Origin: Pycnococcus provasolii
Lineage: Eukaryota; Chlorophyta; Pseudoscourfieldiophyceae; Pseudoscourfieldiales
NCBI GenBank assembly: GCA_049487715.1
Contig: CP150558.1
Span: 372,001 to 436,000 of the forward strand
DNA length: 64,000 nt
Direction: 5' to 3'
Shown: piece by piece, positions 17,042 to 26,848 of the stretch
Layout of the letters: the number at the start of each line of letters is the position of its first letter
How positions within the stretch are numbered: the stretch's first letter is position 1
Translations under genes and position numbers: made by a program
The notes under the pieces: model-generated
Databases searched by the model: none
Told to the model about the DNA's origin: nothing
The model's input: only the letters and a program-made list of their open reading frames with translations

Positions 17042-20000
17042 TCATGACGACGAACTGCCACCGCCGCTCAAACCCTCGATGGTACTTAAGAGGCCCTCCA
17101 TAGAAGCTCTCAGGTGAGGAGGTGCGACGTCACGAAGTTTCGCCAGCGCTCCGACGTCCTTCGCCTTCGCAGCCTCCTCAGCAGCCTCACGAAGCATACC
17201 AGCCTTGGCGAATGCAGCGCTCCGAGAAGCGCCGTTCGGATGACGCTTGATGTGAGGAATTAAAGCCTCGCGAGGTGCATTCCACTCAAAGCAAACCTCC
17301 AGAAAGGCGTCGTGGCCGATGCCGCCGGGCTTTCGAGGATTCTCGCGAGCAAACTTCTCCACGCCAGCCCAATCGCCGCTGCTCGCCAATCCGCGAAGAC
17401 GCGTCCAGGAAAAGGCGCGGTCGCTCACTGAAAAGTCGCTCTTCAGCTTAGCTGCCTGCTTCGCATTCCCCGTCGCGAACAGGAGCTTGATCGTGTCGAG
17501 CACGCTCAGGCCGACGGCGTTCACCTCCATCTCCGCCTGCACTGTGAGCAAGCGCGCCTGCACCTCGCACATCGATGCACGCCATCCAGCATCCTTAGCA
17601 TCGAGAGGCGTGGAGCTCGCCGTCGCCTGCTCTAGCAGGTGATCTGGCGATGTCTCGCCGTCACCTGGGAACACGCCACCGCCACCGCCACTGGGCGCCT
17701 CCAAGGAAAGGCGCTTGGCATTTGTGAAGCGGCGAGCAGACACCGTCGCAAGCTCCTTGCGTGACGCAGCGCTAACCGCCTTCTTCGCCGCGATGGATGA
17801 CAGCATGCCATCCTTCCAGGCATCCTCCGCAGCACCCGCATGGTCGCCTGCATGCAGGTACAAAGAGTTCAGAAGTTCTCGCGCGCTCTCCGCCTCCGCG
17901 AAAGCGTCCATCGAAGAAGGTGACGACGACGAGGCGGACGCCGCCGAAGATGCTGTCATCGACCCGCCAAGCTCGACAGCCGCCCTCAACGACGCGGCGA
18001 GGATGCGGCGGGCCACTGGTCGAGACGCGAGCAGGCCGAAGAACTCCACAAGCTTCACGTCCCTTTCAGCCTTGCGCCTAAGCTCCGCAAGGCAGCTTGC
18101 AACGAGCAGGCCGTCGCCAAACTTCAGCGCCTCGTCAAGGGCAGCCTTGCTGGACCCTGTTGCAAGCAGCAGCGGCACGCGATCGCGGCACCGAGGCACG
18201 AGCTTCAGCAGCGACGCCGCCAACGCTGGTCTGCCGTGCTCACGGCACGCCGCCGCCGCGCCGACGAACGGCTGCGCGACGCGCGCGAGTGATGACGCCG
18301 AGAGGCATCCTAGCAACTTCTGCAGCACCGCCTCGTCCGCCTCTCCCTGGCTTGTCTCGAGTACGCGTCGACTCCAGTTCACCAGCACCTGCCGCAGCGT
18401 GCCTCGCCGAGCGCGCAGCACGTGGCAGCCCGCCGCAGCCTCGGCATGCATGTCGAGGTAGCACAAGAGGAGGCATAGCGCGTCGGGTCCCATGGCGATG
18501 AGCTGCGCGTGCGTGGGGCAGAGACGAGGCGCTGCAGCGCCGCTACCGCCGCCGCCACTGCGAACCGCGTTCAGCACCCATATGGCGTCACACGCGTCGC
18601 AAACCGCGCCTCGAGGCAAGGCTGAGCATGGATCGCGCGCCGCAGCGGCTGCTGCCTGCGCTGCTGCCGCGGCGTCGACTCCTGTTCCCGATGCTGCAGC
18701 TGCCGCGGCACGTGCTGCTTCGACGACAGACGACGTGTCCAACGAAGCCGCCGGACGACGACCGCACATTGCCGCGCCAAACGTTGCCGCGCGCAGCAGC
18801 CGTCTCTGCAGCGCGGCGTCGAGGCTCGCGGCCGCCGCCTCAAGGCATTGCGCACTTGCGGGTGCAATGTGAGCTCCGCCGCGCAGCACGTCATCGTCAC
18901 TACCATTGCCTTCGCTGGCTAACCCCGATTCAGCCCTCGAGGCGGCGGCAGCCGCCTCCAGGCTCGCTGCCGCGGCTACCGCACCCCCGCCGCCACTTGC
19001 CGGAGCGTCAAGCTGCCTCACCGCGTCGAGCAAAAGCGCGCCCGGCGCCGCGGAACCGGGTTCCAGGCACTTTCGCAGTGACGCCGGCACGCGCCTGACA
19101 AAAACGTGCTCGTTGCCGCACAGGAGGCGCATACCATCCACCTCCGTGACGCCGGCGATGCCATAGCATCGCGGCCCGAAGCTCGATCCCACGTTGATTG
19201 AAACGTGGTCGCCGGCGGGTCCTACAAGCACCACGTCCGGCGCCTCCTCGCCTCCTCCACACGCGCCATGCCAAGCGAGTGCGACAGCATCGCTGCCGCA
19301 CCAAAGCACGAGGTCCGGCACAGGTTGCGGGCCGGCGTGGCTCACGTCGCTCTCCGAGACGTAGCTTCGCAGGTCGCTCGTTGCAACGTGCACAGACCCT
19401 TCCGCGTTGGCGAGCGCGAGCAAGTTACCTCCCGGGCTCACGGCGATACGTACGATACATCCAAATCGCTCAGGAAGTTGCTGGTCCACGCAACCTCCTC
19501 TCTGGTCGCACGCCAGATACATGCAGCGCGACGGCATGTCAGGCGCGTCGCCAGCGGGTGCCACGCTGATGTGCAGCTCCGCACGCCCGTGGCTCGTCTG
19601 CACGGGTGGCACGGCGGCAAGTGCGAGGACGGTGAAATTCTCGGAAGAAGTACTCCCGGTTTCGTCAATACCTCCGAACGGGTTGGTGGACGACACGTCG
19701 TGGTCGACTCCTCCTATCAAGCCTGACCACTCGGCGGGAATCTCGATGGTGCCAATCCTCGTCGGCAGCGGGCGGTGCAGGTCGTCAACGAGCAGAACGG
19801 TTCCCTGCGCGGTGACCGCGAATACACCGCCAGTTACGGGTGCACCGGGATCGGCCCTGCTTGCGGACGTGAGCCCGCCTCGGTTATAGTACACGCACGC
19901 GGCGACGACGCGCTCTCGCTTCGCCGTCTCTCCGAACGAGAACGCGAGCTTCGCCACGACTCTTCCCGCCGGGTCGCGCACGCTCACGCGTCCGTCGATG

Positions 20001-20440
20001 TGCACAGCCACAAGCACAGCGGGCGGGTTTGTTGCAGTTGAGTCGGAGGTTGCTGTGCCGTCGCCGATTTCGTCGGACGCCATGTCGCTTGCATGCGTTG
20101 CCAAGTCGGGGCATGCGACCCATCCCGCCGCTATCACCTTGGACGTTTCGGTTTCCGTGTAGTCGTATTTGGCTAGAGAACGTCCCGCGGTATCGTAGAC
20201 ACGCACGTCGCGGGACCGACCTGAAGAAGCTTTGGCGAGTCTGAGGCGAGAAGCCGCCGACGCATCGGTCGTTCCTATGAGCGGTGCTCTGAGGAAGCAG
20301 ACGGGCGCTCCGAATGGGGCGGGTAGGCAGAGCGCGCCCGCGGCGTCCAGCGCGGTTTCGTCCCAGGGCAGGAGCGAGAGTGCGAATCTCTCCATGTACT
20401 CCGGCCCAAGCACGTGCCAGCCGTCGATGGACGTGTCCAT
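17042..20440 (-). CDS. VPS16: HOPS/CORVET core subunit VPS16
   Basis: The ATG at 20440 (MDTSIDGWHVLGPEYMERF) is chosen; the frame extends upstream only through a low-complexity Phe/Pro run. The 1132 residues contain the VPS16 N-terminal beta-propeller (RVYDTAGRSLAKYDYTET, CIVRIAVSPGGNLLALAN, CGSDAVALAWHG) and the C-terminal alpha-solenoid (LRQVLVNWSRRVLE, DTIKLLFATGNAKQAAKLKS, VCFEWNAPREALIPHIKRH). VPS16 is the core of the HOPS and CORVET complexes that tether endosomes and vacuoles to membranes before fusion. The protein is about 290 residues longer than animal VPS16. The excess is Ala-, Ser- and Gly-rich inserts around residues 500-700 and 900-960. The GC-rich code there creates many shadow frames. 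It is divergent from the galacturonokinase-like gene. Confidence 0.85.
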   Translation of the reverse strand: MDTSIDGWHVLGPEYMERFALSLLPWDETALDAAGALCLPAPFGAPVCFLRAPLIGTTDASAASRLRLAKASSGRSRDVRVYDTAGRSLAKYDYTETETSKVIAAGWVACPDLATHASDMASDEIGDGTATSDSTATNPPAVLVAVHIDGRVSVRDPAGRVVAKLAFSFGETAKRERVVAACVYYNRGGLTSASRADPGAPVTGGVFAVTAQGTVLLVDDLHRPLPTRIGTIEIPAEWSGLIGGVDHDVSSTNPFGGIDETGSTSSENFTVLALAAVPPVQTSHGRAELHISVAPAGDAPDMPSRCMYLACDQRGGCVDQQLPERFGCIVRIAVSPGGNLLALANAEGSVHVATSDLRSYVSESDVSHAGPQPVPDLVLWCGSDAVALAWHGACGGGEEAPDVVLVGPAGDHVSINVGSSFGPRCYGIAGVTEVDGMRLLCGNEHVFVRRVPASLRKCLEPGSAAPGALLLDAVRQLDAPASGGGGAVAAAASLEAAAAASRAESGLASEGNGSDDDVLRGGAHIAPASAQCLEAAAASLDAALQRRLLRAATFGAAMCGRRPAASLDTSSVVEAARAAAAAASGTGVDAAAAAQAAAAAARDPCSALPRGAVCDACDAIWVLNAVRSGGGGSGAAAPRLCPTHAQLIAMGPDALCLLLCYLDMHAEAAAGCHVLRARRGTLRQVLVNWSRRVLETSQGEADEAVLQKLLGCLSASSLARVAQPFVGAAAACREHGRPALAASLLKLVPRCRDRVPLLLATGSSKAALDEALKFGDGLLVASCLAELRRKAERDVKLVEFFGLLASRPVARRILAASLRAAVELGGSMTASSAASASSSSPSSMDAFAEAESARELLNSLYLHAGDHAGAAEDAWKDGMLSSIAAKKAVSAASRKELATVSARRFTNAKRLSLEAPSGGGGGVFPGDGETSPDHLLEQATASSTPLDAKDAGWRASMCEVQARLLTVQAEMEVNAVGLSVLDTIKLLFATGNAKQAAKLKSDFSVSDRAFSWTRLRGLASSGDWAGVEKFARENPRKPGGIGHDAFLEVCFEWNAPREALIPHIKRHPNGASRSAAFAKAGMLREAAEEAAKAKDVGALAKLRDVAPPHLRASMEGLLSTIEGLSGGGSSSS

Positions 20441-20714
20441 GACGAGTGTGAGTGAGTGAGTGGCACGTTGACTGACGTGACGCACGCGCGTGCACCAGCA
20501 AAAAAAAAACGGAAAAAAAAGTGGAAATGGAAATGGAAAAGGACGAAGGAAAAAAACCAACGGATGAAAAAAAAGTGCGCTAAAACCCTAACCCGAATCC
20601 CGTCCTCTTCTAGAGTCCTCTTCTTGCTCAGTTTCTCCTGACGAGGCGCCCCCTCCTCTGCCTTCCTTTTCCTTCGAGAGGCTCGCTCGCTCTTAAGAGG
20701 CCTCTATGTGAATA
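20441..20714. promoter_or_regulatory. Divergent spacer upstream of VPS16 and the sugar kinase
   Basis: This 274-bp region has a GAGT microsatellite next to the VPS16 ATG, a long purine-rich A/G tract (20500-20575), an AAAACCCTAACCC telomere-like tract (about 20581-20593) and a CT-rich stretch before the kinase start. It is an inferred bidirectional promoter. Confidence 0.35.
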
Positions 20715-22145
20715 ATGGCGTCCGCCGCCGCCGCCGCCGACGACTTGGATGACGTTGGCCATCGCTTCAAGACCATACGCGCTTATCCCGCGGGACCGGC
20801 CTTGGACGTCTCCGTCTCCGTCGGGTTGTATTCTCGGCCTTGGAAGAATTCCGATGCAGGTGCAGGTCGATTTCGACACGCGCAACCTGCTAGTAAGGCC
20901 ATCGCGAACTTGCGCGCTTACTACCACCCGGAAAACTTAACACGAACCCAAGTCGCGTACGCGCCGTACCGCGCGGCGCCGCTAGGGGCACACGTCGACC
21001 ACCAAGGGGGACTGGTCACAGGCTTCGCGACCGGAGAAGGCATACTCGTCGTGTTTGCAAGGCGAGAAAACACGAACGTGTGCGAGGTACGCTCGACGCA
21101 CGTGTCCGACGGTGACGTCGTTCGATTCGAAGATAACAACACGTGGGACGAAAACTGTCCGCCGACGGGATGGCATAGGTACGTGTGCGGCGCTGCCACG
21201 CTGGTCAGGAGGCTGAAGCCGGAGCATAGCCTTGCCGGACTGGTCGCATGCGTCCATACGACCACACCGGGACTTCACGGACAAGGCGTCTCAAGTTCAG
21301 CCGCTCTCACCGCCGCTCTGGCCGCCGCCATGCTCGAAGGCGCCCCCGGCAGCGTCACCCCCGACGACCTCGTGCGTCTGTGCCGCTCTGTCGAAAACGA
21401 CTTCTGCGGCTTGTCCTGCGGCATACTCGACATGGCGGTGATTGTCAACTCGAGACGCAACCACCTCCTGCTCGTCGACTGCCACGCCCACGATCGTCTG
21501 AACGAGTCGCTCTCAAAGTGCGCACACCTCCTCTCTGCACCGTCCGACGTGGCTTGCGAGGCGCTGCTCGTCTTCTCGGGAGTTCGCTCGAATCTGGCTG
21601 CAGAGGGTGGCAGCCCTAGCCCGTACAACCAGCGCGTGGCAGAGTGCCGCGATGCGGCGCAGTCGATACACGCCGGCGCCGAGCTGCTCGCGGATGTTCC
21701 GACGAGCTCGTTCCTACGACGTGGTGGCCTTCTCGCCGCGAAGCACCCACATCTCTTCCGCCGAGCCGCACATTACTTTGGCGAGAGGCAGCGTGTCCTC
21801 GACGGGTGTGAGTTGTTTGCGAAGGGCAAATTTGCAGAATTTGGCATGCTCATGACGGAGTCGTGCCACTCGTCCATTCACAACTACGAATGCGGCTGTG
21901 CGCCACTTCGTAGCTTGTTTGAGGCGCTCGTGCAAACGCGAGGCGTACTCGGCGCACGCTATTCTGGCGCGGGATTTCGAGGTGCCGTGCTGGCACTGTG
22001 CGAGCGTGGTGCTGGAGTTACCTCCGGCGAGATGGTCCTCGAGCAATACCGTGCCACACATCCAGAGTACGCCGATGACGCAACTTATCTGGTGTGCAAC
22101 CTGGAGGATGGTTTGGTTGTTTTCGACGGTGACGATATTGTGTGA
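20715..22145 (+). CDS. GHMP kinase, galacturonokinase-like
   Basis: The 476-residue frame starts at an ATG at 20715. All three GHMP sugar-kinase motifs are present: substrate motif APYRAAPLGAHVDHQGG, ATP-binding motif GLHGQGVSSSAALTAAL, and motif 3 ARYSGAGFRGAVLAL. PLGAHVDHQGG, with Ala-His where galactokinases have Glu-His/Gly-Glu, and the CGLSCGILD region fit plant-type galacturonokinase better than galactokinase. That enzyme phosphorylates D-galacturonate at C1 in the pectin-sugar salvage route to UDP-GalA. GHMP relatives such as arabinokinase or glucuronokinase cannot be excluded. It is convergent with the next gene, 103 bp away. No signal peptide is seen, so it is probably cytosolic. Confidence 0.7.
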   Translation: MASAAAAADDLDDVGHRFKTIRAYPAGPALDVSVSVGLYSRPWKNSDAGAGRFRHAQPASKAIANLRAYYHPENLTRTQVAYAPYRAAPLGAHVDHQGGLVTGFATGEGILVVFARRENTNVCEVRSTHVSDGDVVRFEDNNTWDENCPPTGWHRYVCGAATLVRRLKPEHSLAGLVACVHTTTPGLHGQGVSSSAALTAALAAAMLEGAPGSVTPDDLVRLCRSVENDFCGLSCGILDMAVIVNSRRNHLLLVDCHAHDRLNESLSKCAHLLSAPSDVACEALLVFSGVRSNLAAEGGSPSPYNQRVAECRDAAQSIHAGAELLADVPTSSFLRRGGLLAAKHPHLFRRAAHYFGERQRVLDGCELFAKGKFAEFGMLMTESCHSSIHNYECGCAPLRSLFEALVQTRGVLGARYSGAGFRGAVLALCERGAGVTSGEMVLEQYRATHPEYADDATYLVCNLEDGLVVFDGDDIV

Positions 22146-22248
22146 TTCAATCAATTGTATCAGATGTGTAACAACAGAGTGTCAATGTATTTTTCAATTT
22201 TTATTTCAGTAGTTATTATGGGTTACACACAAATTCAAGAATGCCTCT

Positions 22249-23589
22249 TCACATGAATTCCTGCACCTCCCTCTTCAGCTCGTACATCCTCTGAATGACG
22301 TGCGGACTCATCAATCGTGCCGCCTCGCTGCTCAAGGTTTTGCGCTCTCCTTTCGACATCTCCTCGTGTGCTCGAATCACGGCGTTGATCACCGTCAAGA
22401 GCGCCGCCGGCGTGCAGTACAGCAGGTCCTCCTCGACATTTGGATTCGCGCTCTCGACGCCCGTCACCCACCCGGCCTTTCGGTTCGCCGCCTTGCGCGC
22501 CAGATCTGCGTCGCTGAGCGGCTCGAAGGCGTCTGTGAGTGCCGCGCGGCGCTCCAGTGGATCCTCGATCGTGAGCAGATGCTTCAAGATGCGCACCTCC
22601 TCCGCTTGCTGCCTTTCCATGTTCTCCTTGAACTTGCGGTACAGATGTGCCATGATCTCTTTCACATCCTCCTTGTTCGTGCCTGAGTGCTCGTGACTTC
22701 CCGCCCATGCCTTGGCCGCCGTGAGGAGCAGCGCCGGATTCTGCAGCTTGCCTTGGTCACCGAGCTGAGCAATCTTCTCGTCCGCCATTTCCAAGGTGCT
22801 TGACGTGCTCAGAATCTCCTCCCATATGGATGCCGCGTCGGCGAGAGCTTCCTGGTCCAAGTGCACGCGGTCGATGGCGTCGACCGTTGCCATGAGTCGC
22901 GTGGCGAGCGACCTGATTTCCTCGGCGTCGACGGTGACGTCCTCGAGGTGCACGGGTCCCGAATCCTGCAGGAACGCGGGGCGATCATCTTCGTCAGCGG
23001 CAGGGACTGGTGGCGCTGTGGAAGTGGCACCTTCGTCGCCGTTGATTTCGTTCGCCGCGTTTTCGACATCGTCGGCTTCGCTTCCCGTCTGCCACGGCGG
23101 CGCGACGACGCCGCCACGTATGCGCACGGGCCGTCCATCGGCGTCAGCGAAAGCCGCGACGGCGCTTGCGTGCTGGAAGAACGAGTCGCGCAGCTTGTGC
23201 CTCTGCGACGCGACGCACGCCTCCCACTCGTCGTCAGGCGTGTGAAAGAATCGCACAAGCGTTCGGTCGTGCCCCGCGACTTCGCCGTCCACCTTCCTCA
23301 TGCGTCTGAGCAGCCTTCGCAGTTCGAGCGCCTCACCCGGTTCGTCGTCTGACTCCGCGCCTTTAGCGCGTTCGTCGATTCGTGCAAACACGCCGTCTCG
23401 CAGCACGTCCCAGTGTCTGCTGCACGCGATGAGCCTCCTCCACTCTCTCGTGGTGCTATTTTGGAACACGCCAATGAGTTCGTCGATACGTTCGACGGGC
23501 GGCATTTGCATCTGCTGCTCCGAGGCCTCCTCCTCCACTGGCTGTGGTTGTCCTAACGGACGGTGCAAATCCCCTTCCAGAAGCAGCAT
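22249..23589 (-). CDS. Plastid protein of unknown function, At4g37920-like
   Basis: The 446-codon frame begins at an ATG at 23589. The C-terminal half has the pattern NPALLLTAAKAWAGSHEHSG, then VKEIMAHLYRKFKENMERQ, VRILKHLLTIEDPLERRAAL and LYCTPAALLTVINAVI. I recall this from an uncharacterised chloroplast family of land plants and algae (At4g37920-like). The N-terminal half is helical and charged. A Ser/Arg-rich transit-peptide-like segment beginning MAAMMASFPFSMVG lies just upstream in the same frame (23602-23739), separated by one TGA. A small intron there, for example one containing the CCTAATGG branch-like site and ending at CTGGAAG, would fuse them. That join is inference. The biochemical role is unknown. 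Confidence 0.55.
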   Translation of the reverse strand: MLLLEGDLHRPLGQPQPVEEEASEQQMQMPPVERIDELIGVFQNSTTREWRRLIACSRHWDVLRDGVFARIDERAKGAESDDEPGEALELRRLLRRMRKVDGEVAGHDRTLVRFFHTPDDEWEACVASQRHKLRDSFFQHASAVAAFADADGRPVRIRGGVVAPPWQTGSEADDVENAANEINGDEGATSTAPPVPAADEDDRPAFLQDSGPVHLEDVTVDAEEIRSLATRLMATVDAIDRVHLDQEALADAASIWEEILSTSSTLEMADEKIAQLGDQGKLQNPALLLTAAKAWAGSHEHSGTNKEDVKEIMAHLYRKFKENMERQQAEEVRILKHLLTIEDPLERRAALTDAFEPLSDADLARKAANRKAGWVTGVESANPNVEEDLLYCTPAALLTVINAVIRAHEEMSKGERKTLSSEAARLMSPHVIQRMYELKREVQEFM

Positions 23590-24224
23590 GAAGAGAAGTT
23601 TTCAAAAAGAAGAAGGAGAAGAACCATTAGGACGAAGGAAAACACGAACACGCCTATGAAAGGAAACACCACGAGCATGAGGAGAACGCCCCCGGGTGCC
23701 CACCATGGAGAAAGGGAAAGACGCCATCATGGCTGCCATGGCCACTGTGGGATGTGAAACCAATACGAAAGGCGGCGGCTTCTCAGAATGAATGACGACG
23801 ACAAAACGGGGGGGGGGGGGGGAGCCCCGAGAACAGAACGACGACGAAAAAGGAGGGTTCGCGAGAAAGAAAAAGGGGTCCGGAAATAATGCCACAAGGG
23901 ATCCCCCCGGACTGCCAGAAGAACCTAAAAGGTACTTTTTACTCGAGCTCGCTTTTGCTTTTGCTTGTTGGGCGTTCCGTTTAGTTTGGGGGTTTGTTTG
24001 GGGGTTTTACATGTGTCTGTTCGCGTTTGTTTGGGGGTTTAGTTTGTCTGTTCGCGTTTGGGGGTTGGTTGAGCCACTGGTTGGGCCCCACACCTGTGGC
24101 CTGTTCATACATCTCGAATCATGATGGCGCTCATGTTCATGCGTTCTTCTTCTTCCTGCAGGCTTGCCTTTGCCCGTGATGTTGCCCTTGATCTTACCAC
24201 ACACAGTGTTGTAATGCCTTCTGG
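23590..24224. promoter_or_regulatory. Divergent spacer, with the probable transit-peptide exon of the minus-strand gene
   Basis: On the minus strand, 23602-23739 encodes a Met/Ser/Arg/Phe-rich segment suited to a chloroplast transit peptide. A G-homopolymer sits at 23810-23821. From 23960 to 24070 the sequence repeats GTTTGGGGGTTT-like units. The remainder is the presumed promoter of the MoaC gene on the plus strand. No other gene is seen. Confidence 0.4.
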
Positions 24225-24797
24225 ATGTCTTCATTTTGCAAATATTTGCACATTCCGTCTTCTTCTTCGTCGTCACTCCTCATGAGGTCTCCTCGTGAGT
24301 CAGGGATCTCGGGTCTCTCTACGCTCACGCACGTCGACCAACAAGGCAAAGCCGCGATGGTTGACGTCTCGCAGAAAACTAACACCGTGCGATCGGCGAC
24401 GGCTCGTGCTGTCGTGCACCTCACAAACGAAGCATATAAAGCAGTACACAACAACGAAGTCAAAAAGGGTGACGTGCTCGGCGTCGCGAAACTCGCGGGC
24501 ATCATGGCGGCAAAGGCAACGTCGAACCTCATACCACTATGCCACCCCATCGAAATACGAGGATGCGACGTCAACCTTCACCTAAGCGAACCGCCCGCGA
24601 ACGACGTCGTCGTTAACGCCACCGTGCGCACCGTCGGGGCAACTGGCGTGGAAATGGAGGCAATGACTGCGGCGAGCGTCGCTTCACTGACTGTGTACGA
24701 CATGGTCAAAGGCATCGATAAGGGTGTGAAAATTGGAGAAGTCAAACTCATCCACAAGTCAGGTGGAAAGAGCGGTGAGTGGCACGCTGAGAAGTGA
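24225..24797 (+). CDS. Cyclic pyranopterin monophosphate synthase, MoaC/CNX3
   Basis: The 190-residue protein starts at an ATG at 24225. Residues 1-30 are a Ser/Arg-rich leader, probably a mitochondrial signal as in plant CNX3. The MoaC core is complete: AAMVDVSQKTNTVRSATARA, NLIPLCHPIEIRGCDV, and MTAASVASLTVYDMVKGIDK. The last block holds the catalytic Asp and Lys (YDMVK; D128 and K131 in the E. coli enzyme). MoaC converts the GTP-derived cyclic intermediate made by MoaA/CNX2 into cPMP, the first stable precursor of molybdenum cofactor. It ends with KSGEWHAEK. It is convergent with the NRAMP gene, 83 bp away. No other cofactor-synthesis gene is in the window. Confidence 0.93.
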   Translation: MSSFCKYLHIPSSSSSSLLMRSPRESGISGLSTLTHVDQQGKAAMVDVSQKTNTVRSATARAVVHLTNEAYKAVHNNEVKKGDVLGVAKLAGIMAAKATSNLIPLCHPIEIRGCDVNLHLSEPPANDVVVNATVRTVGATGVEMEAMTAASVASLTVYDMVKGIDKGVKIGEVKLIHKSGGKSGEWHAEK

Positions 24798-24880
24798 AGA
24801 AATGTCGGTAAATTACTGCCTTACCGTATGACTGTAGTACTGTATACTTATTGTTAGTTTAGCACGAATAGAACAACATC

Positions 24881-26848
24881 TTATTTTTGCTCGTGATCGT
24901 CAGACGCGGCGGCACTTCCGCCACCATTCATGTTCATGTTGTCGTTGTGATTGTCGTCATCACTCGCGACGTTGTCGTGAAGCGATTCACCTGAAGTGAT
25001 TGTCGGCAGCTTGCCACCGCCAGTCGACAGCACAGGTCGCTTCCACAGCTGAAACACGCAAGCCAAGTAAGCAATGATGAACAGTACGCACATCAGCGCA
25101 ACGATCACCTTGCCAGCCAATTTCGCGCCTGTCACCGAGAAGTCGAAGATACCCATATCCGAGGCGCTCTGAGTGACGAGAAACACGTTCGCAAACACAA
25201 CCACGAAGACAATCACGTTCAGAGCGTTTTTCTTGAACCCATGAATCGACATGCTGCCGCAGACGTGCGGCGTGCTGACGAGCTTGAGCAGCGGGAGGAG
25301 CGCGAGAGGAAGCTGCAACGCGAGCACCACGGAACTGATCAAAATGAGATTCTCGGCACCAGAATCGCCCGCGATGAGTGCAACAGCCAGACTTGGAAAG
25401 ATGGCGAACGACCGCGTGAGAAATGCGCGAAGCGCGGTGGGAATGCGCAGCTCAAGCATGCCCTCCATGACGAACTGGCCCGCGTACGTTCCCGTGACGG
25501 TGCTGCTCTGCCCACTTGCAAGAAGCGCTGCGGCGAACGCGCCGGATGCCAAACTCCCGAGCGTGTTGCGCAGCAAGCCGGGTGCGGACATGAGCGGGTT
25601 CTCCTGTAGGCGCTCCACATCCTCGGGCTTCGCGTTGTCGTGGAAGTACGCCGCGACGATTACCACCGCGCAGTTCACAAACAGACTTAAGAGCAGCGCG
25701 ATGGCGGATTCCACCTTATTGTAGAAGAGCGCCATCTTGAGCGTTTGCGGCGGTGCGTCTGTGGGTATGTCGCGCGTGAGCGTCAGGGCGCTGTGCAGGT
25801 AGAGGTTGTGCGGCATGCACACGGCGCCGAGCAGCGAGACGAGCACGAACAGCGCACGATTGTTCGCGATGATGGGAATGACGAGTCCCTGAACCACCTT
25901 GCCAACGGGTGGCTGCACGAGCCACAGCTCTACGACGTAGCAGATGCACAGGCACGTGATGACGCCACCGAAGAACACCTCAAGCGGCCGAACGCCATGC
26001 GCGCGCAGCATGAGCAGAAGCATGGCTGACGTCGACGACACCAGTATGCCAATCCACAGCTGCCATCCGAAAATAATTTTAAGCGCGAATGCGGTTCCAA
26101 TCACCTCGGGCACGTCGCTGGCAACAATGGCAAGTTCTGTGACGGCCCACATGGCTATGCGCGTTGGTTTGTGCGGGAACTCGTCGCGCACGCACCTCGC
26201 GAGGTCCCTTCCCGTCGCGAGCGCGAGGCGCACGGCTAGTTCCTGCACGAAGAACCCCAGTAGCGTGGTCCACACGAGCACCCACAGCAGTTGGTATCCA
26301 AACTCCGCGCCTGCGACGAGGTCACTTTCAAAGTTTCCAGGGTCGACGTACGCGATGGACATGAGAAACCCGGGTCCTGTGAATGACCAGCACTGTCTCC
26401 AGCTGAACTTTCCGTTCTGGAAGTCTTCCGTCGACGTGTCGATGTGTATGCGCGGCTCCGCGGTGAAGTCGTGCGACGACGAGTTTCTTTGGTTCGCTGA
26501 GATGAGCGGTGCATTTTCGTACGCGGCGTTCATGCGCCAATCACGCATCGACGACGACGAAGGAGGATGCATGGAATGAGGAGATGCCGGCATGGATGTT
26601 TCCAGGGATACAGCAGAAGACGACGCCGCCCTGGGTGAATCTTGCCGCCTTGTTTGATCGGAATCCGGAAGAACACCACCTGAAGCAGCTAAAGCACCTG
26701 AAGCACCTGAAGCAGAAGCAGAAGCAGAAGCTGAAGCAGCAGAAGCTGAAGCAGAAGCAGAAGCAGAAGCTGAAGCAGAAGCAGAAGCAGAATGCTCTTC
26801 AGGCAAAGAATCAAGCTGCTTCAGAGCACGAGATGCACCACCCACCAT
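24881..26848 (-). CDS. NRAMP-family divalent metal transporter
   Basis: The 655-residue frame starts at an ATG at 26848. The N-terminal cytoplasmic 140 residues include a long Ser-Ala alternation encoded by a microsatellite. About eleven to twelve hydrophobic segments follow. The metal-binding signature of TM1 is intact (GPGFLMSIAYVDPGNFESDL) and TM6 has AVCMPHNLYLHS; the DPGN and MPH residues coordinate Mn2+/Fe2+ in NRAMPs. GQSSTVTGTYAGQFVMEG matches the conserved transport motif between TM8 and TM9. The tail is Asp/Asn/His-rich, perhaps metal-sensing. It probably moves Mn/Fe with protons across the plasma or vacuolar membrane. It is divergent from cpSRP54. Confidence 0.92.
   Translation of the reverse strand: MVGGASRALKQLDSLPEEHSASASASASASASASASAASASASASASGASGALAASGGVLPDSDQTRRQDSPRAASSSAVSLETSMPASPHSMHPPSSSSMRDWRMNAAYENAPLISANQRNSSSHDFTAEPRIHIDTSTEDFQNGKFSWRQCWSFTGPGFLMSIAYVDPGNFESDLVAGAEFGYQLLWVLVWTTLLGFFVQELAVRLALATGRDLARCVRDEFPHKPTRIAMWAVTELAIVASDVPEVIGTAFALKIIFGWQLWIGILVSSTSAMLLLMLRAHGVRPLEVFFGGVITCLCICYVVELWLVQPPVGKVVQGLVIPIIANNRALFVLVSLLGAVCMPHNLYLHSALTLTRDIPTDAPPQTLKMALFYNKVESAIALLLSLFVNCAVVIVAAYFHDNAKPEDVERLQENPLMSAPGLLRNTLGSLASGAFAAALLASGQSSTVTGTYAGQFVMEGMLELRIPTALRAFLTRSFAIFPSLAVALIAGDSGAENLILISSVVLALQLPLALLPLLKLVSTPHVCGSMSIHGFKKNALNVIVFVVVFANVFLVTQSASDMGIFDFSVTGAKLAGKVIVALMCVLFIIAYLACVFQLWKRPVLSTGGGKLPTITSGESLHDNVASDDDNHNDNMNMNGGGSAAASDDHEQK
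26690..26800. repeat. GCTTCT-type coding microsatellite in NRAMP
   Basis: Tandem AGCAGAAGCAGAAGC-type hexamers on the plus strand encode the poly(Ser-Ala) leader of the NRAMP protein. Interspersed GAAGCACCT/GAAGCAGCT variants lie at the outer edge, indicating expansion. Confidence 0.8.

Noticed and set aside
17715-19726. Several plus-strand frames of 120-250 residues opposite VPS16
   Set aside because: They are Ala/Arg/Ser-rich antisense frames produced by the GC-rich VPS16 inserts.
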